The notes below the pieces were generated by a model. That model was not told the DNA's origin. It saw nothing but the letters and a program-made list of their open reading frames with translations, and searched no databases. A stretch of DNA of 64,000 nt from positions 2,232,001 through 2,296,000 of the forward strand of contig NZ_CP033972.1 in assembly GCF_003855095.1 (NCBI RefSeq). Direction: 5' to 3'. Source of the DNA: Gordonia insulae. GTDB taxonomy: Bacteria; Actinomycetota; Actinomycetes; Mycobacteriales; Mycobacteriaceae. Position 1 is the first letter of the stretch. Each line of letters begins with the position of its first letter. The position numbers and the translations under genes are program-made. This document shows positions 26,676 through 34,962 of the stretch, piece by piece.

Positions 26676-26707
26676 GGGGTGGCGGCAGCTGCTCGCGCCG
26701 CCACCCC
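26676..26707. terminator. Bidirectional hairpin terminator
   Basis: Perfect 11-bp arms GGGGTGGCGGC (26676-26686) and GCCGCCACCCC (26697-26707) with a 10-nt loop, in the 59-bp gap between two convergent genes. No U run, as is usual for actinobacterial terminators. Confidence 0.65.
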
Positions 26708-26716
26708 AACCTCCGA

Positions 26717-27832
26717 TCAGATTCCCAAACGCTCCAGGAGCCGCTCGTGCGAGAGCGCGGGCCCTCCCAGCAGCATCTCTGAGGCTTTCGCGCGGCGGAA
26801 ATAGAGGTGCGCCGGGTGATCCCAGGTAAATCCGATGCCACCGTGAACCTGAATTGTCTCCTTGGCGACGAACATTGCCGCAGCTGACGCCGTGATGTGC
26901 GCCGCTGCCGCAGTCACTGCCGACTCGGCAGTGTTCTGTTCCGACGCTCTGACAGCAACGGTAGTTGCAGCCCTGGCCATTTCGAGCTGCGCAAGCATCT
27001 CGGCACAGATGTGTTTCACTGCTTGAAAGGTACCGACCGGGCGGCCGAACTGGACCCTCGTCTTGGCGTACATCGTGCTCATCTCCAGACACCGCTGAGC
27101 GAGGCCCACCTGTTCGGATGCAAGCGCAAGTCCGGCAACGTCGAGCACTCGGGACAGGAGCCTTCCGCCCCCACCTTGCCTGCCGATCAGAACGGCCGGG
27201 GTGGCGTCGAGATCGACTGTCGCCAGTGGTCGAGTTCCGTCCAGCACTCGCATCGCCTCCACCTGAACGCTTTTGTCGCTGCGCTCGACCGCGAACAGCG
27301 TCGGTCCCGCTGTGGTGCGCGCAAAAACGAAGATCACGTCCGCGGTCTCCGCGTTGGGAACCCAGAACTTCTTACCCGTCAGCTCCCAGGTTTGGTCGGC
27401 CTTCAGTTCGGCCCGTGTTCGGATGACAGCGGCGTCCCACGAACCATCGCGCTCCGCCGCAGCGACCGTCGCGAGCTTCGATCCGTCGGTCAACGCGGGG
27501 AGGTACCGAGCACAGGCAGCATCGTCACCCGAATCCAGCAGGGTCTGCGCCGCAACGAATGCGGCGAAGTATGGTGTCGGCGCCAGTGTCCTGCCCATCT
27601 CCTCGAATACGACCGCCACTTCGCGCAATCCGTAGCCTTCACCGCCGAAGCGTTCGGGAATTGCCAGGCCCTGGAGCCCGAGACCGGAGCTCATCTCCAT
27701 CCAGATCTCGGCATCAAAGGCTGTCGTTGTCTCGATCAGCTCACGAACCCTCGATTCGGGGAGCCTGGTCTCAAGAAACTTGCGGACGCTGGCTCGGAGT
27801 TCGGCCAGTTCTTGCAGTGTGGTAACAGTCAT
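26717..27832 (-). CDS. Acyl-CoA dehydrogenase, likely one subunit of a heteromeric pair
   Basis: A 371-aa dehydrogenase from ATG 27832, which overlaps the stop of the preceding gene (ATGA). The frame is open further upstream, but only inside that gene. The sequence has the FadE pattern with ERFGGEGYGL, FGRPVGTFQAVKH and VHGGIGFTWDHPAHLYFRRAKA at the end. The first-domain GSD motif of active FAD-binding partners is missing (AAAERDGSWDAA region). Adjacent, coupled ACAD genes of this kind encode alpha2beta2 enzymes such as ChsE1-ChsE2 in steroid degradation, so it probably pairs with the product of 27829-29133. Confidence 0.88.
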   Translation of the reverse strand: MTVTTLQELAELRASVRKFLETRLPESRVRELIETTTAFDAEIWMEMSSGLGLQGLAIPERFGGEGYGLREVAVVFEEMGRTLAPTPYFAAFVAAQTLLDSGDDAACARYLPALTDGSKLATVAAAERDGSWDAAVIRTRAELKADQTWELTGKKFWVPNAETADVIFVFARTTAGPTLFAVERSDKSVQVEAMRVLDGTRPLATVDLDATPAVLIGRQGGGGRLLSRVLDVAGLALASEQVGLAQRCLEMSTMYAKTRVQFGRPVGTFQAVKHICAEMLAQLEMARAATTVAVRASEQNTAESAVTAAAAHITASAAAMFVAKETIQVHGGIGFTWDHPAHLYFRRAKASEMLLGGPALSHERLLERLGI

Positions 27833-29133
27833 CGTGCTTCTCCCCCTGTCGTGGCGTGGCGCTGAGGCCGGAAAGGCGACTTCGAGTCGATTCCAGGGTC
27901 TTTCGGCAATCCCAGAACTTGCTCCGCGAGTATGTTCTTCATGATCTCTTCTGTCCCACCAAGAATTCGCAGCGCCGGGGATGCCAAGAGGAACTCTGAC
28001 CACGAGTACGTGCCCCAATCGCCGTTGTCGGCTATGATTCGGGGTCCCAGTACGTCTGAAGCAAAATGCGCACTGCGAGTGAGGTTTCTGCCGTGCATGA
28101 GCTTGGCGATCGAGCGTTCCGGACCGGCTGCCTGGCCGGTTTCCATTGCCTGGGCCGCCATCTCGTTCAGACCGTCGACCGCCATTGCTTCTGCGATGAG
28201 CTGGCTCAGGTCTCGACGCAGCGCACGATCATCCCAGGTCCAGGTGGCTCGCATCAAAGCCGACAGATGCTTGGGCGTCAACGCACGGTCGATGTCCTCC
28301 GTGTCCGATCCCGCGACGACATCACGTTCCTTGGTCAGCGTGGTCAGGGCGACAGACCAACCGCCATTCACTTCGCCGAGGCGGTTACCGTCCGGCACCC
28401 GGACATCGGTCAGGAACACCTCGTTGAACTCCTCGCCACCGGTCATCTGGCGCAGTGGCCGCACCTCGACCCCGGGCGCCGTCATGTCGATGATGAAGGC
28501 TGTCATGCCACGGTGTTTCGGCAGCTCTGGATCTGTGCGACAGAGAATCTCGCCGATAGCGCTGTGCTGTGCAGCCGATGTCCAGACCTTCTGCCCATTC
28601 AGAATCCATTCATCGCCTTGCTGAACAGCCCTGGTCTCGACGGATGCCAGATCTGAACCCGCCCCCGGCTCGGAAAAGAGCTGACAGGCGATCTTGTCCC
28701 CGCTGTACATCGCCGGCAGCAGGCTCGCTCGCAGCTCATCATTGCCGTGTTCGAGAATGGTCGGTCCGATCATCCCCAGGCCTACCACCGAGAGCTGATT
28801 CGTATCTGGTACGTCGAAGTCGGCTTCGACTGAGTTGTAGATCATCTGATAGTTCACTGGCAGGTCGAGCCCACCGAACTCGGATGGACCAGTGATCCAG
28901 CCCCAACCGTTTTCGTATCGCGTTCTCTGCCATTTCTTTGCGGCGAGAACCGCATCTCGTTCTTGTTCCGCGGTGCCACTGGCGAAGTAGCTGACACTGT
29001 CTCTACCTTGGCCCCACTCCCTGGCCGAATCAGTCCGCGGCCGCGCGGTGGCCGACAAGAATCGTCGAGCCGATTGCTCAAAGGCGCTGGGATCTTCTGT
29101 GTCCGGTCGTAGACCGCCACCGTGTTCGGCCAT
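27829..29133 (-). CDS. Acyl-CoA dehydrogenase, likely partner subunit
   Basis: A 434-aa dehydrogenase from ATG 29133, chosen because GAGGAGG lies 6 nt before it; a second ATG at 29139 abuts that site. LFSEPGAGSDLASVETRA carries the flavin/substrate loop, GQKVWTSAAQHS follows, and the end reads LGGTEEIMKNILAEQVLGLPKDPG. It contains the segments the neighbour lacks, supporting a heteromeric enzyme. The pair is transcribed from the large palindromic operator region at 29189-29220 and would desaturate a CoA-bound branched or ring substrate. Confidence 0.9.
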   Translation of the reverse strand: MAEHGGGLRPDTEDPSAFEQSARRFLSATARPRTDSAREWGQGRDSVSYFASGTAEQERDAVLAAKKWQRTRYENGWGWITGPSEFGGLDLPVNYQMIYNSVEADFDVPDTNQLSVVGLGMIGPTILEHGNDELRASLLPAMYSGDKIACQLFSEPGAGSDLASVETRAVQQGDEWILNGQKVWTSAAQHSAIGEILCRTDPELPKHRGMTAFIIDMTAPGVEVRPLRQMTGGEEFNEVFLTDVRVPDGNRLGEVNGGWSVALTTLTKERDVVAGSDTEDIDRALTPKHLSALMRATWTWDDRALRRDLSQLIAEAMAVDGLNEMAAQAMETGQAAGPERSIAKLMHGRNLTRSAHFASDVLGPRIIADNGDWGTYSWSEFLLASPALRILGGTEEIMKNILAEQVLGLPKDPGIDSKSPFRPQRHATTGGEAR

Positions 29134-29188
29134 AGCCATCCTCCTCAGGCAGTTCGTAATGATGCGGAGTACGGATTGTGATGCACAC

Positions 29189-29220
29189 CATCCCCTACTA
29201 TACATGTATAGTAGGGGATG
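29189..29220. promoter_or_regulatory. 32-bp perfect palindrome containing the island operator
   Basis: The core CTATACATGTATAG (29198-29211) is extended on both sides by CATCCCCTA / TAGGGGATG with no mismatch. It lies between the FadE start at 29133 (minus) and the amidohydrolase start at 29286 (plus), so it can serve both. It is the longest perfect palindrome seen among the sites. Confidence 0.8.
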
Positions 29221-29285
29221 CCGCCGCTGCGGCGTAGACGCGTGAACTGTGCGCGACCCCTAACCGCCACCGAGAAGAGGGACAC

Positions 29286-30365
29286 ATGACGAAGATTTGG
29301 GCCAACTCCGCCGATTCTCACGTGCTAGAGCCCGACGACCTCTGGACTCAGCGCCTGCCACAACGACTGGCCGACCGAGCGCCCCGCGCCGAACGCGGCG
29401 AAAAATTTGAGGTGCTGTACATCGACGGCAAACAGATCAACCGACAGTTGAACGATTTCATGGACGCAATCCGCCCCCCGGGCGCTCGCGATCTCGACAT
29501 TCGACTGAAAGACCTTGACCAAGAGGGCGTGTGGGCACAGCTTGCCTTTCCTTCCATGGGCTTTTGGACCGTAGAGATCCAAGATCCCGAGCTCGCGCGC
29601 GAAGTCGTCCGCGCATGGAACGACTGGGCCTACGAGGAAGTTCTGCAGAAGAACGACCGCATCTTCACTCCCGCGATCGTTCCCATCGCGGATGTCTCTG
29701 ACGCCGTCGCTGAGCTCGAGCGGGCAGTGGGAATGGGATTTCAGACGGTATTTCTGCCGTGCGGGACCAGGCCGGGTGAAGAGTGGGGCCTCGACAAATG
29801 GGAGCCGCTGTGGGCCGCCGCCGAGGAACACAACACGGTTTTGTCTTTCCACATCGGAACTGGCGGTGAGAACGTCGTGTACCGGGGCCCCGGTGGGGCT
29901 GTCGTGAACTACATGGAGACGACGTATCCAGGCATGAGGGTTGTGTCGCACATGGTTGCAGGTGGCGCCCTCGATCGGCATCCAGACCTCAAAATCCTCA
30001 TCGCCGAGGGCGGCGCAGCATGGGTGCCCGCAATAGGCGACCGCATGGACGAGGCCTACCGTCAGCACGGGATGTTCGTGCGCCCAAAGCTTGATCGCCT
30101 ACCCAGCGAGATCGTTCGCCATCAGGTGTATGCATCGTTCCAGCACGACATCAGCGGCGTTCAGATCATCGAGGGGACCAACTACCGCAACGTCTGCTGG
30201 GGTGATGACTATCCACACCTCGAGGGGACATACGGTCACACTCAGGAGACCCTGCGCACACTGTTTGACGGCGTCGATCCGGCAATCCAAGACAGGGTCT
30301 TACGCGGCACGTTCGCGGAACTGTTCCGCATCCCGGAACGAACCGCACAAGACGAGGCACGTTAG
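29286..30365 (+). CDS. Amidohydrolase-2 family metal-dependent hydrolase
   Basis: A 359-aa TIM-barrel enzyme of the ACMSD/gamma-resorcylate decarboxylase family (amidohydrolase 2). Likely metal ligands are in NSADSHVLEP near the N-terminus, LSFHIGTG in the middle and WGDDYPHLEG near the C-terminus. Family members decarboxylate or hydrolyse ring or conjugated acids. GAAGAGGGA precedes the ATG. It is very similar in layout to 46910-48046 (same HPDLKIL, GGA-x-W and YASFQHD segments), the first gene of the 44-48 kb operon. Here it is followed after 3 bp by a CoA ligase gene. Confidence 0.9.
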   Translation: MTKIWANSADSHVLEPDDLWTQRLPQRLADRAPRAERGEKFEVLYIDGKQINRQLNDFMDAIRPPGARDLDIRLKDLDQEGVWAQLAFPSMGFWTVEIQDPELAREVVRAWNDWAYEEVLQKNDRIFTPAIVPIADVSDAVAELERAVGMGFQTVFLPCGTRPGEEWGLDKWEPLWAAAEEHNTVLSFHIGTGGENVVYRGPGGAVVNYMETTYPGMRVVSHMVAGGALDRHPDLKILIAEGGAAWVPAIGDRMDEAYRQHGMFVRPKLDRLPSEIVRHQVYASFQHDISGVQIIEGTNYRNVCWGDDYPHLEGTYGHTQETLRTLFDGVDPAIQDRVLRGTFAELFRIPERTAQDEAR

Positions 30366-30368
30366 TAG

Positions 30369-31865
30369 ATGCCTATCGCATTGATACTCGAGATGGCCGC
30401 GGACACCTATGGCGAACGCGTTGCGCTCACCGCTGACGGGCGCACCCTCACCTACGGTGGCGTCCGTCGGGCTGCAGCGGGCGGTGCGCGGTTGATCATT
30501 GAAAGTGGCGCACAATCTCTGGTTTTCGTAGGTCTCAACGGTCCGGTGGTGCCGTGCCTGCTGTTCAGCGCGGGACTGGCCGGGGTACCGCTGACCCCAC
30601 TGAACTACCGACTGTCGCCCGACCAACTCGCCGATCAGATTGCCGAACTGCCCAACCCGTTGATCGTCGTGGATCACACCTACGTCGACACGGTCCGGCC
30701 GGTTCTGCCGAGCGTGATCACCACCGATGAATGGATCGCGAACTCCCTGGGTGCAGATCCGCTCGACGAGCACCCGGTCAATGATGACAAAGCCGCCGTC
30801 ATCTTGTTCACCAGCGGAACCACCTCGAAGCCCAAAGGGGTGGTCCTCAAGCACGAACACCTGGTCAACTACGTCCTGCAGACTGTCGAATTCGCCTCGG
30901 CACCAGAAGATTCGGCAGCGCTGGTCAGCGTCCCGCCGTATCACATCGCCGGCATGGGCACGGTGCTCACAAACATATACGCCGGCCGGCGGATGGCCTA
31001 TCTGCCCAACTTCACCGGCCGCGGTTGGCTGGATCTGGTGCGCTCGGAGAATGTGTCGAACGCCATGCTCGTACCCACGATGCTCGCGCGAATCCTCGAT
31101 GAGCTTGGCGATACCATCGCCGACACCCCGTCGCTGCGCGCTCTCGCGTATGGCGGAGCCCGAATGCCTCGGCCTGTACTCGAACGGGCCCTGCGGCAGT
31201 TTCCAGATGTCGACTTCGTCAATGCCTACGGGCTCACCGAGACCAGTTCCACCGTGGCAGTCCTAGGTCCAGAAGATCATCGGCGGGCTTTCACCGGCGA
31301 TCCGGTCGCCAGACGGCGTCTCGATTCGGTCGGGCGGCTCGTACCCGGGGTAGAGGGAATAATTCGAGGTCCGGGCGGCACCACGCTGGCAACGGGCGAG
31401 GTTGGCGAACTCTGGGTCCGCGGGCCACAGGTGTCCGGGACATACGTCGGTATTGGTTCTGTGCTCGATGTCGACGGATGGTTCCCGACCAAAGACCGCG
31501 CTTCGCTGGACCCGGACGGATATCTGTTCATTGAAGGGCGCTCAGACGACACCATCATCCGGGGTGGTGAGAACATCTCGCCGTCAGAGATCGAGGTTGT
31601 CCTTGTCGAACATCCCAGCGTGAGTGACGTCGCCGTCTTCGGCGCCGACGACGACGAATGGGGTGAACGCATCGTTGCTGTGGTTGTCGTCACCGGAGTC
31701 GGCGAATCCCCATCGGCGGAAGGTCTTCGTCAGTATGTCCGCCAACAGCTTCGCGGTTCCCGGACACCCGACGACGTCGTGTTTGCCGAGTCATTGCCGT
31801 ACACCGCGACGGGAAAACTGTTGCGCAACAAGCTCAAGACTGGGTACACCGGTACTACGGTGTAG
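30369..31865 (+). CDS. Acyl-CoA ligase (ANL superfamily)
   Basis: A 498-aa ligase, shorter than the others here. Motifs: LFTSGTTSKPKG, YGLTETSST, the hinge GRSDDTIIRGGENISPSEIE and the C-terminal Lys in TATGKLLRN. The TGD motif is replaced by PTKDRASLD, a change seen in some small-acid ligases. It is in one operon with the amidohydrolase, three bases downstream of its stop, so it probably activates the product or substrate of that enzyme. A strong hairpin follows at 31880-31914. Confidence 0.9.
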   Translation: MPIALILEMAADTYGERVALTADGRTLTYGGVRRAAAGGARLIIESGAQSLVFVGLNGPVVPCLLFSAGLAGVPLTPLNYRLSPDQLADQIAELPNPLIVVDHTYVDTVRPVLPSVITTDEWIANSLGADPLDEHPVNDDKAAVILFTSGTTSKPKGVVLKHEHLVNYVLQTVEFASAPEDSAALVSVPPYHIAGMGTVLTNIYAGRRMAYLPNFTGRGWLDLVRSENVSNAMLVPTMLARILDELGDTIADTPSLRALAYGGARMPRPVLERALRQFPDVDFVNAYGLTETSSTVAVLGPEDHRRAFTGDPVARRRLDSVGRLVPGVEGIIRGPGGTTLATGEVGELWVRGPQVSGTYVGIGSVLDVDGWFPTKDRASLDPDGYLFIEGRSDDTIIRGGENISPSEIEVVLVEHPSVSDVAVFGADDDEWGERIVAVVVVTGVGESPSAEGLRQYVRQQLRGSRTPDDVVFAESLPYTATGKLLRNKLKTGYTGTTV

Positions 31866-31879
31866 CCGAGCGACCCCAA

Positions 31880-31914
31880 AGCGGCGGCACACCCTGACGT
31901 GGTGTGCCGCCGCT
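31880..31914. terminator. Bidirectional hairpin terminator
   Basis: Perfect 14-bp arms AGCGGCGGCACACC (31880-31893) and GGTGTGCCGCCGCT (31901-31914) with a 7-nt loop, in the 90-bp space between a plus-strand ligase and a minus-strand SDR. Confidence 0.7.
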
Positions 31915-31955
31915 CCGGCGAGAACTTGTCATGCAGCTGTTTCTATCCTTCGCCG

Positions 31956-32843
31956 TCAGTCGGCCTGATCGCGAAGCTCTTCCGGTATCGAGCCGGCGGT
32001 GATGTCGTTGTCTTCGCCGAGGTCAGTCGGGAAGATTATCGAGGAACGAGCGAATTGCCCGCCATCGGCTGACTGAATGGTCTGTCCGGTCATGTAGAGC
32101 GACTCGTCGGACGCCAGGAACAGAGCGAGACTAGAGTTGTCGCGCAGATTCGGCGGGCGATCGAGCCGAAGCGGCATCGCTCGATGGTCGGGATCCCAGG
32201 GTGACATCTCCTCGTACGACTTCCCGAGCACGTCAGCCTCTGCGGGGAGCGCGAAGTTGACCGACATACCGTGCGTTGGGCACAGCGCATTCGCGCGAAT
32301 TCCGAACTTGCCCAACTCGATGGCTGCGGCGTGGACGAGACCGTTCGCGCCCGCTTTCGACGCCGTGTACATCGGAAACCCCGGGTATGCGACAAACGCC
32401 GCCGCAGAGGTGGTTGCAAGCAGGTTGCCGCTATGGTTGTTCGTCACCATCCACTTCGCTGCATGCTTCCATGCGAGATAGATCCCCGTGGTGTTCACTC
32501 TGAATATGTTGTCCCAGTCTTCGAGCGACGAGTCGATGAACGGTTGCGAACCAAACCCTGGCTCCGGGATCCCTGCGTTGGCCCACATGACGTCGATACG
32601 TCCGAAGTTGGCAACGGTCTGGGATACAAGATTCTTGATGTCTGCCTCTTTGCGGACGTCGGCATCAATGGCGACGGCAGTCCCACCGGCAGCCTCGACC
32701 TCCTTCGCCGCCGCCTCGGCACGGCCGGGCACGATGTCGCTTGTGACGATCGTCGCTCCTTCCGACGCGAACAACGATGCGGCGTCGCGTCCCAGACCTG
32801 AACCCGATCCGGTGATGACGACAATTTTGCCTTGCAACCTCAT
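31956..32843 (-). CDS. Short-chain dehydrogenase/reductase
   Basis: A 295-aa SDR. ATG 32843 is preferred over an in-frame TTG six bases upstream because AAAGGAG lies 8 nt before it. TGSGSGLG is the cofactor motif, with ANAG in place of NNAG, and Tyr-x3-Lys in YTASKAG. A long substrate loop after CPTHGMSVNFALP suggests a bulky substrate. It is 14 bp downstream of the aldehyde dehydrogenase gene in the same operon, so an alcohol-to-aldehyde-to-acid sequence is likely. The same SDR-after-ALDH order recurs at 61769-64000. Confidence 0.9.
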   Translation of the reverse strand: MRLQGKIVVITGSGSGLGRDAASLFASEGATIVTSDIVPGRAEAAAKEVEAAGGTAVAIDADVRKEADIKNLVSQTVANFGRIDVMWANAGIPEPGFGSQPFIDSSLEDWDNIFRVNTTGIYLAWKHAAKWMVTNNHSGNLLATTSAAAFVAYPGFPMYTASKAGANGLVHAAAIELGKFGIRANALCPTHGMSVNFALPAEADVLGKSYEEMSPWDPDHRAMPLRLDRPPNLRDNSSLALFLASDESLYMTGQTIQSADGGQFARSSIIFPTDLGEDNDITAGSIPEELRDQAD

Positions 32844-32857
32844 ATTCAAAGCTCCTT

Positions 32858-34366
32858 TCAGGGATTGTTCGGGCTGGCAATTGTTTTGAGCTGCAGGTAC
32901 TCACGGAAGCCCGCTTCGCCGTGCTCCACTCCATCACCACTGATCCCGTAGCCGCCGAAAGGTGAATCCGGCGAAAGGTAAAAGGAGTTGTTGATGTTGA
33001 CAGTGCCCGCCTTGAGGCGGTTCGCGACGTTCCACGCTCGATCCTCGTCACGTGACTGGACGTACGCCGAAAGGCCGTAGCGGCTGTTGTTGGCGACCCG
33101 GACGGCTTCATCGTCGTCGCCGACATAGCGGATCACCGTGAGCACAGGACCGAAGACTTCTTCCTGCGCGATCTCGGCGTTCTCGTCGACATCTGCGACC
33201 ACCGTCGGCAGGTACCAGAAGCCCTTCCCATTGACGTCGGCGCGCCGACCGCCGGTGACGACACGGGCGCCCGCCGCAACCGCCCGGTCGACGAGCCCTT
33301 CGATCCGCTGCAGTTGCTCTTCACGGATAATCGGTCCGACGACAGTGCCCAGATCGGTTGGATCTCCCCACGGCAACGCGCTCACGGCAGCTTCCAGCCG
33401 AGCGACGACTTCATCGTAGATGTCGGCATGTACGACCATGCGTGTCGCAAGCGCGCAGCCCTGCCCGCTGTTCGCCATGCACATGCCCACACCAAGTGCG
33501 GTAGCCATGTCCAAGTCCGCGTCCGGTAGGAGGACGTTGGCGGACTTACCACCGAGTTCGAGTACCACATGGCGGATACCGACGGCCGCGTTCTGCGCAA
33601 TACGTTGTCCCACAGCGGGTGAGCCCGTGAAGTGGAACAGGTCGACGCGAGGATCAGTAGTAAGCGCCTCGCCTGCGATCGCCTTGTCCGACGAGCTGAT
33701 CGTATTCAGAACGCCTGTGGGAATATCAGTTGACTCGGCGGCCACCTTGGCGATGAGCGCTGCGCTCAGGGGCGTGTCCGGCGCACTTTTCAGGACGACC
33801 GTGTTACCCGTCGCGAGGGCGTGCGCCACCTTCCAGAGGTTGGTCATGAACGGGGCATTCCATGGGGTGATGGCACCGACTACGCCGTACGGCTCGTACC
33901 GGATCCGCCGATTGCTCGACATACCCATCAGGTCGTATGCCGGCAGGTCTTCCTCCCAGTGCCACGTCCCGATCAGACCGTTGAAATAGTCCATGTCTTC
34001 GATCATGGCGTCGACGTGCGTCACCGTCGCTTGTTGAGGAGTTCCGGCCTCCGCTGTTGCGAGCTGACGGAATTGCGGTGCCGCTTCACGTAGGGCCGCC
34101 TGCAGCTGGGTGAGACAGCGTCGACGGAAGTCATGGTTGGTACTCCAGTCGGTGGTATCAGCGGCAATTCGCGCAGCCGAGACGGCCGCTGCCACATCCT
34201 CAGGCCCCGCATCGGCAACCGATGCGACCACTGATTGGTCCGCCGGGTTGATGACGGCATAACGAAGGCCAGACGACGCCTCCCTGAACTCGCCGCCGAT
34301 GAACAGACGGCCCTCGTAATCCACACTTGTTGTCAACGTCGCTCCATTGCTCGATTTCACAGGCAA
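32858..34366 (-). CDS. Aldehyde dehydrogenase
   Basis: A 502-aa NAD(P)-dependent aldehyde dehydrogenase. The catalytic Cys is in NSGQGCALATR and the general-base Glu in LELGGKSANV; the PWNAPF and FTGS-x-x-VG motifs are present. No ATG is available; TTG 34366 or GTG 34360 are the candidate starts, with only a weak GACGG upstream. The operator centre is about 40 bp before the start, which also fits a short leader. First gene of an operon with the SDR at 31956; divergent from the DUF35/Ltp operon. Confidence 0.9.
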   Translation of the reverse strand: MPVKSSNGATLTTSVDYEGRLFIGGEFREASSGLRYAVINPADQSVVASVADAGPEDVAAAVSAARIAADTTDWSTNHDFRRRCLTQLQAALREAAPQFRQLATAEAGTPQQATVTHVDAMIEDMDYFNGLIGTWHWEEDLPAYDLMGMSSNRRIRYEPYGVVGAITPWNAPFMTNLWKVAHALATGNTVVLKSAPDTPLSAALIAKVAAESTDIPTGVLNTISSSDKAIAGEALTTDPRVDLFHFTGSPAVGQRIAQNAAVGIRHVVLELGGKSANVLLPDADLDMATALGVGMCMANSGQGCALATRMVVHADIYDEVVARLEAAVSALPWGDPTDLGTVVGPIIREEQLQRIEGLVDRAVAAGARVVTGGRRADVNGKGFWYLPTVVADVDENAEIAQEEVFGPVLTVIRYVGDDDEAVRVANNSRYGLSAYVQSRDEDRAWNVANRLKAGTVNINNSFYLSPDSPFGGYGISGDGVEHGEAGFREYLQLKTIASPNNP

Positions 34367-34393
34367 TCGCCGTCAATGCGGATGCCTGTCGTG

Positions 34394-34421
34394 CGGCCAA
34401 CTATACATGTATAGTTGGCCG
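34394..34421. promoter_or_regulatory. 28-bp perfect palindrome containing the island operator
   Basis: CTATACATGTATAG (34401-34414) is flanked without mismatch by CGGCCAA and TTGGCCG. It lies between the aldehyde dehydrogenase (minus, 34366) and the DUF35 gene (plus, 34510), serving a divergent promoter. Confidence 0.8.
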
Positions 34422-34440
34422 GTGTGAACGGGTTCACACC
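34421..34440. promoter_or_regulatory. Inverted repeat with GTGAAC-GG-GTTCAC core
   Basis: GGTGTGAAC and GTTCACACC are perfect 9-bp arms around GG. It directly abuts the operator palindrome and lies in the leader of the DUF35 gene. The same core occurs at 11112-11135. Confidence 0.5.
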
Positions 34441-34509
34441 GAATATTTCACCTACCGAACGGGTGTTGCCGCCGGACGGCGAGCCCGAGACCGCGCGATT
34501 GGAGCTGCC

Positions 34510-34962
34510 ATGGCATTGAAGTCGATAGCCGAAAGACTGTTCGTAGAGGTCGACGACGGCGTTCAACTGATCGGAGGTCGCTGCGACGACTGCAACGAGG
34601 TCTTTTTTCCGACGCGAAGCACGTGTGGACGATGCCAGAGTGAGCATGTCACCGACGAGACTCTGCCCCGGCGCGGCAAGGTGTGGACCTGGACAAGCCA
34701 GTCATTCCTGCCGAAAGAGCCCTACAACGGCTCGGAAACCGAGGCAGACTTCGAGGCATTCGTAGTCGGGTATATCGATCTCCCCGGTGCGTGCATCGTC
34801 CAAGGCAGGATCGACGTCCCCGCTGACCGAGCCGTCGAGTTGGCGGACCTGGGAACCGAAGTCGAGTCCTTCGCCTACGAGTTCAGACGCCGGAGCGATG
34901 GAGAAATGGTCCATACCTACGCATTTCGTCCGGTTGTCACGAAGGCAGGGGAAACCAAATGA
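34510..34962 (+). CDS. DUF35 OB-fold protein with zinc ribbon
   Basis: A 150-aa protein from ATG 34510 with GGAG 6 nt upstream; the frame is open to 34327 but that part covers the operators. Zinc-ribbon Cys are at about 25, 28, 39 and 42 (CDDC...CGRC), followed by the OB-fold with VWTWTSQSFLP. Its ATGA overlap with the next gene (34959) indicates a stable pair with the Cys-containing thiolase-like protein. First of five coupled plus-strand genes (34510-39031). Confidence 0.9.
   Translation: MALKSIAERLFVEVDDGVQLIGGRCDDCNEVFFPTRSTCGRCQSEHVTDETLPRRGKVWTWTSQSFLPKEPYNGSETEADFEAFVVGYIDLPGACIVQGRIDVPADRAVELADLGTEVESFAYEFRRRSDGEMVHTYAFRPVVTKAGETK

Noticed and set aside
29189..29220. The palindrome as a recombination or attachment site
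   Set aside because: No integrase or transposase is present, and the recurring intergenic copies upstream of genes fit an operator better.
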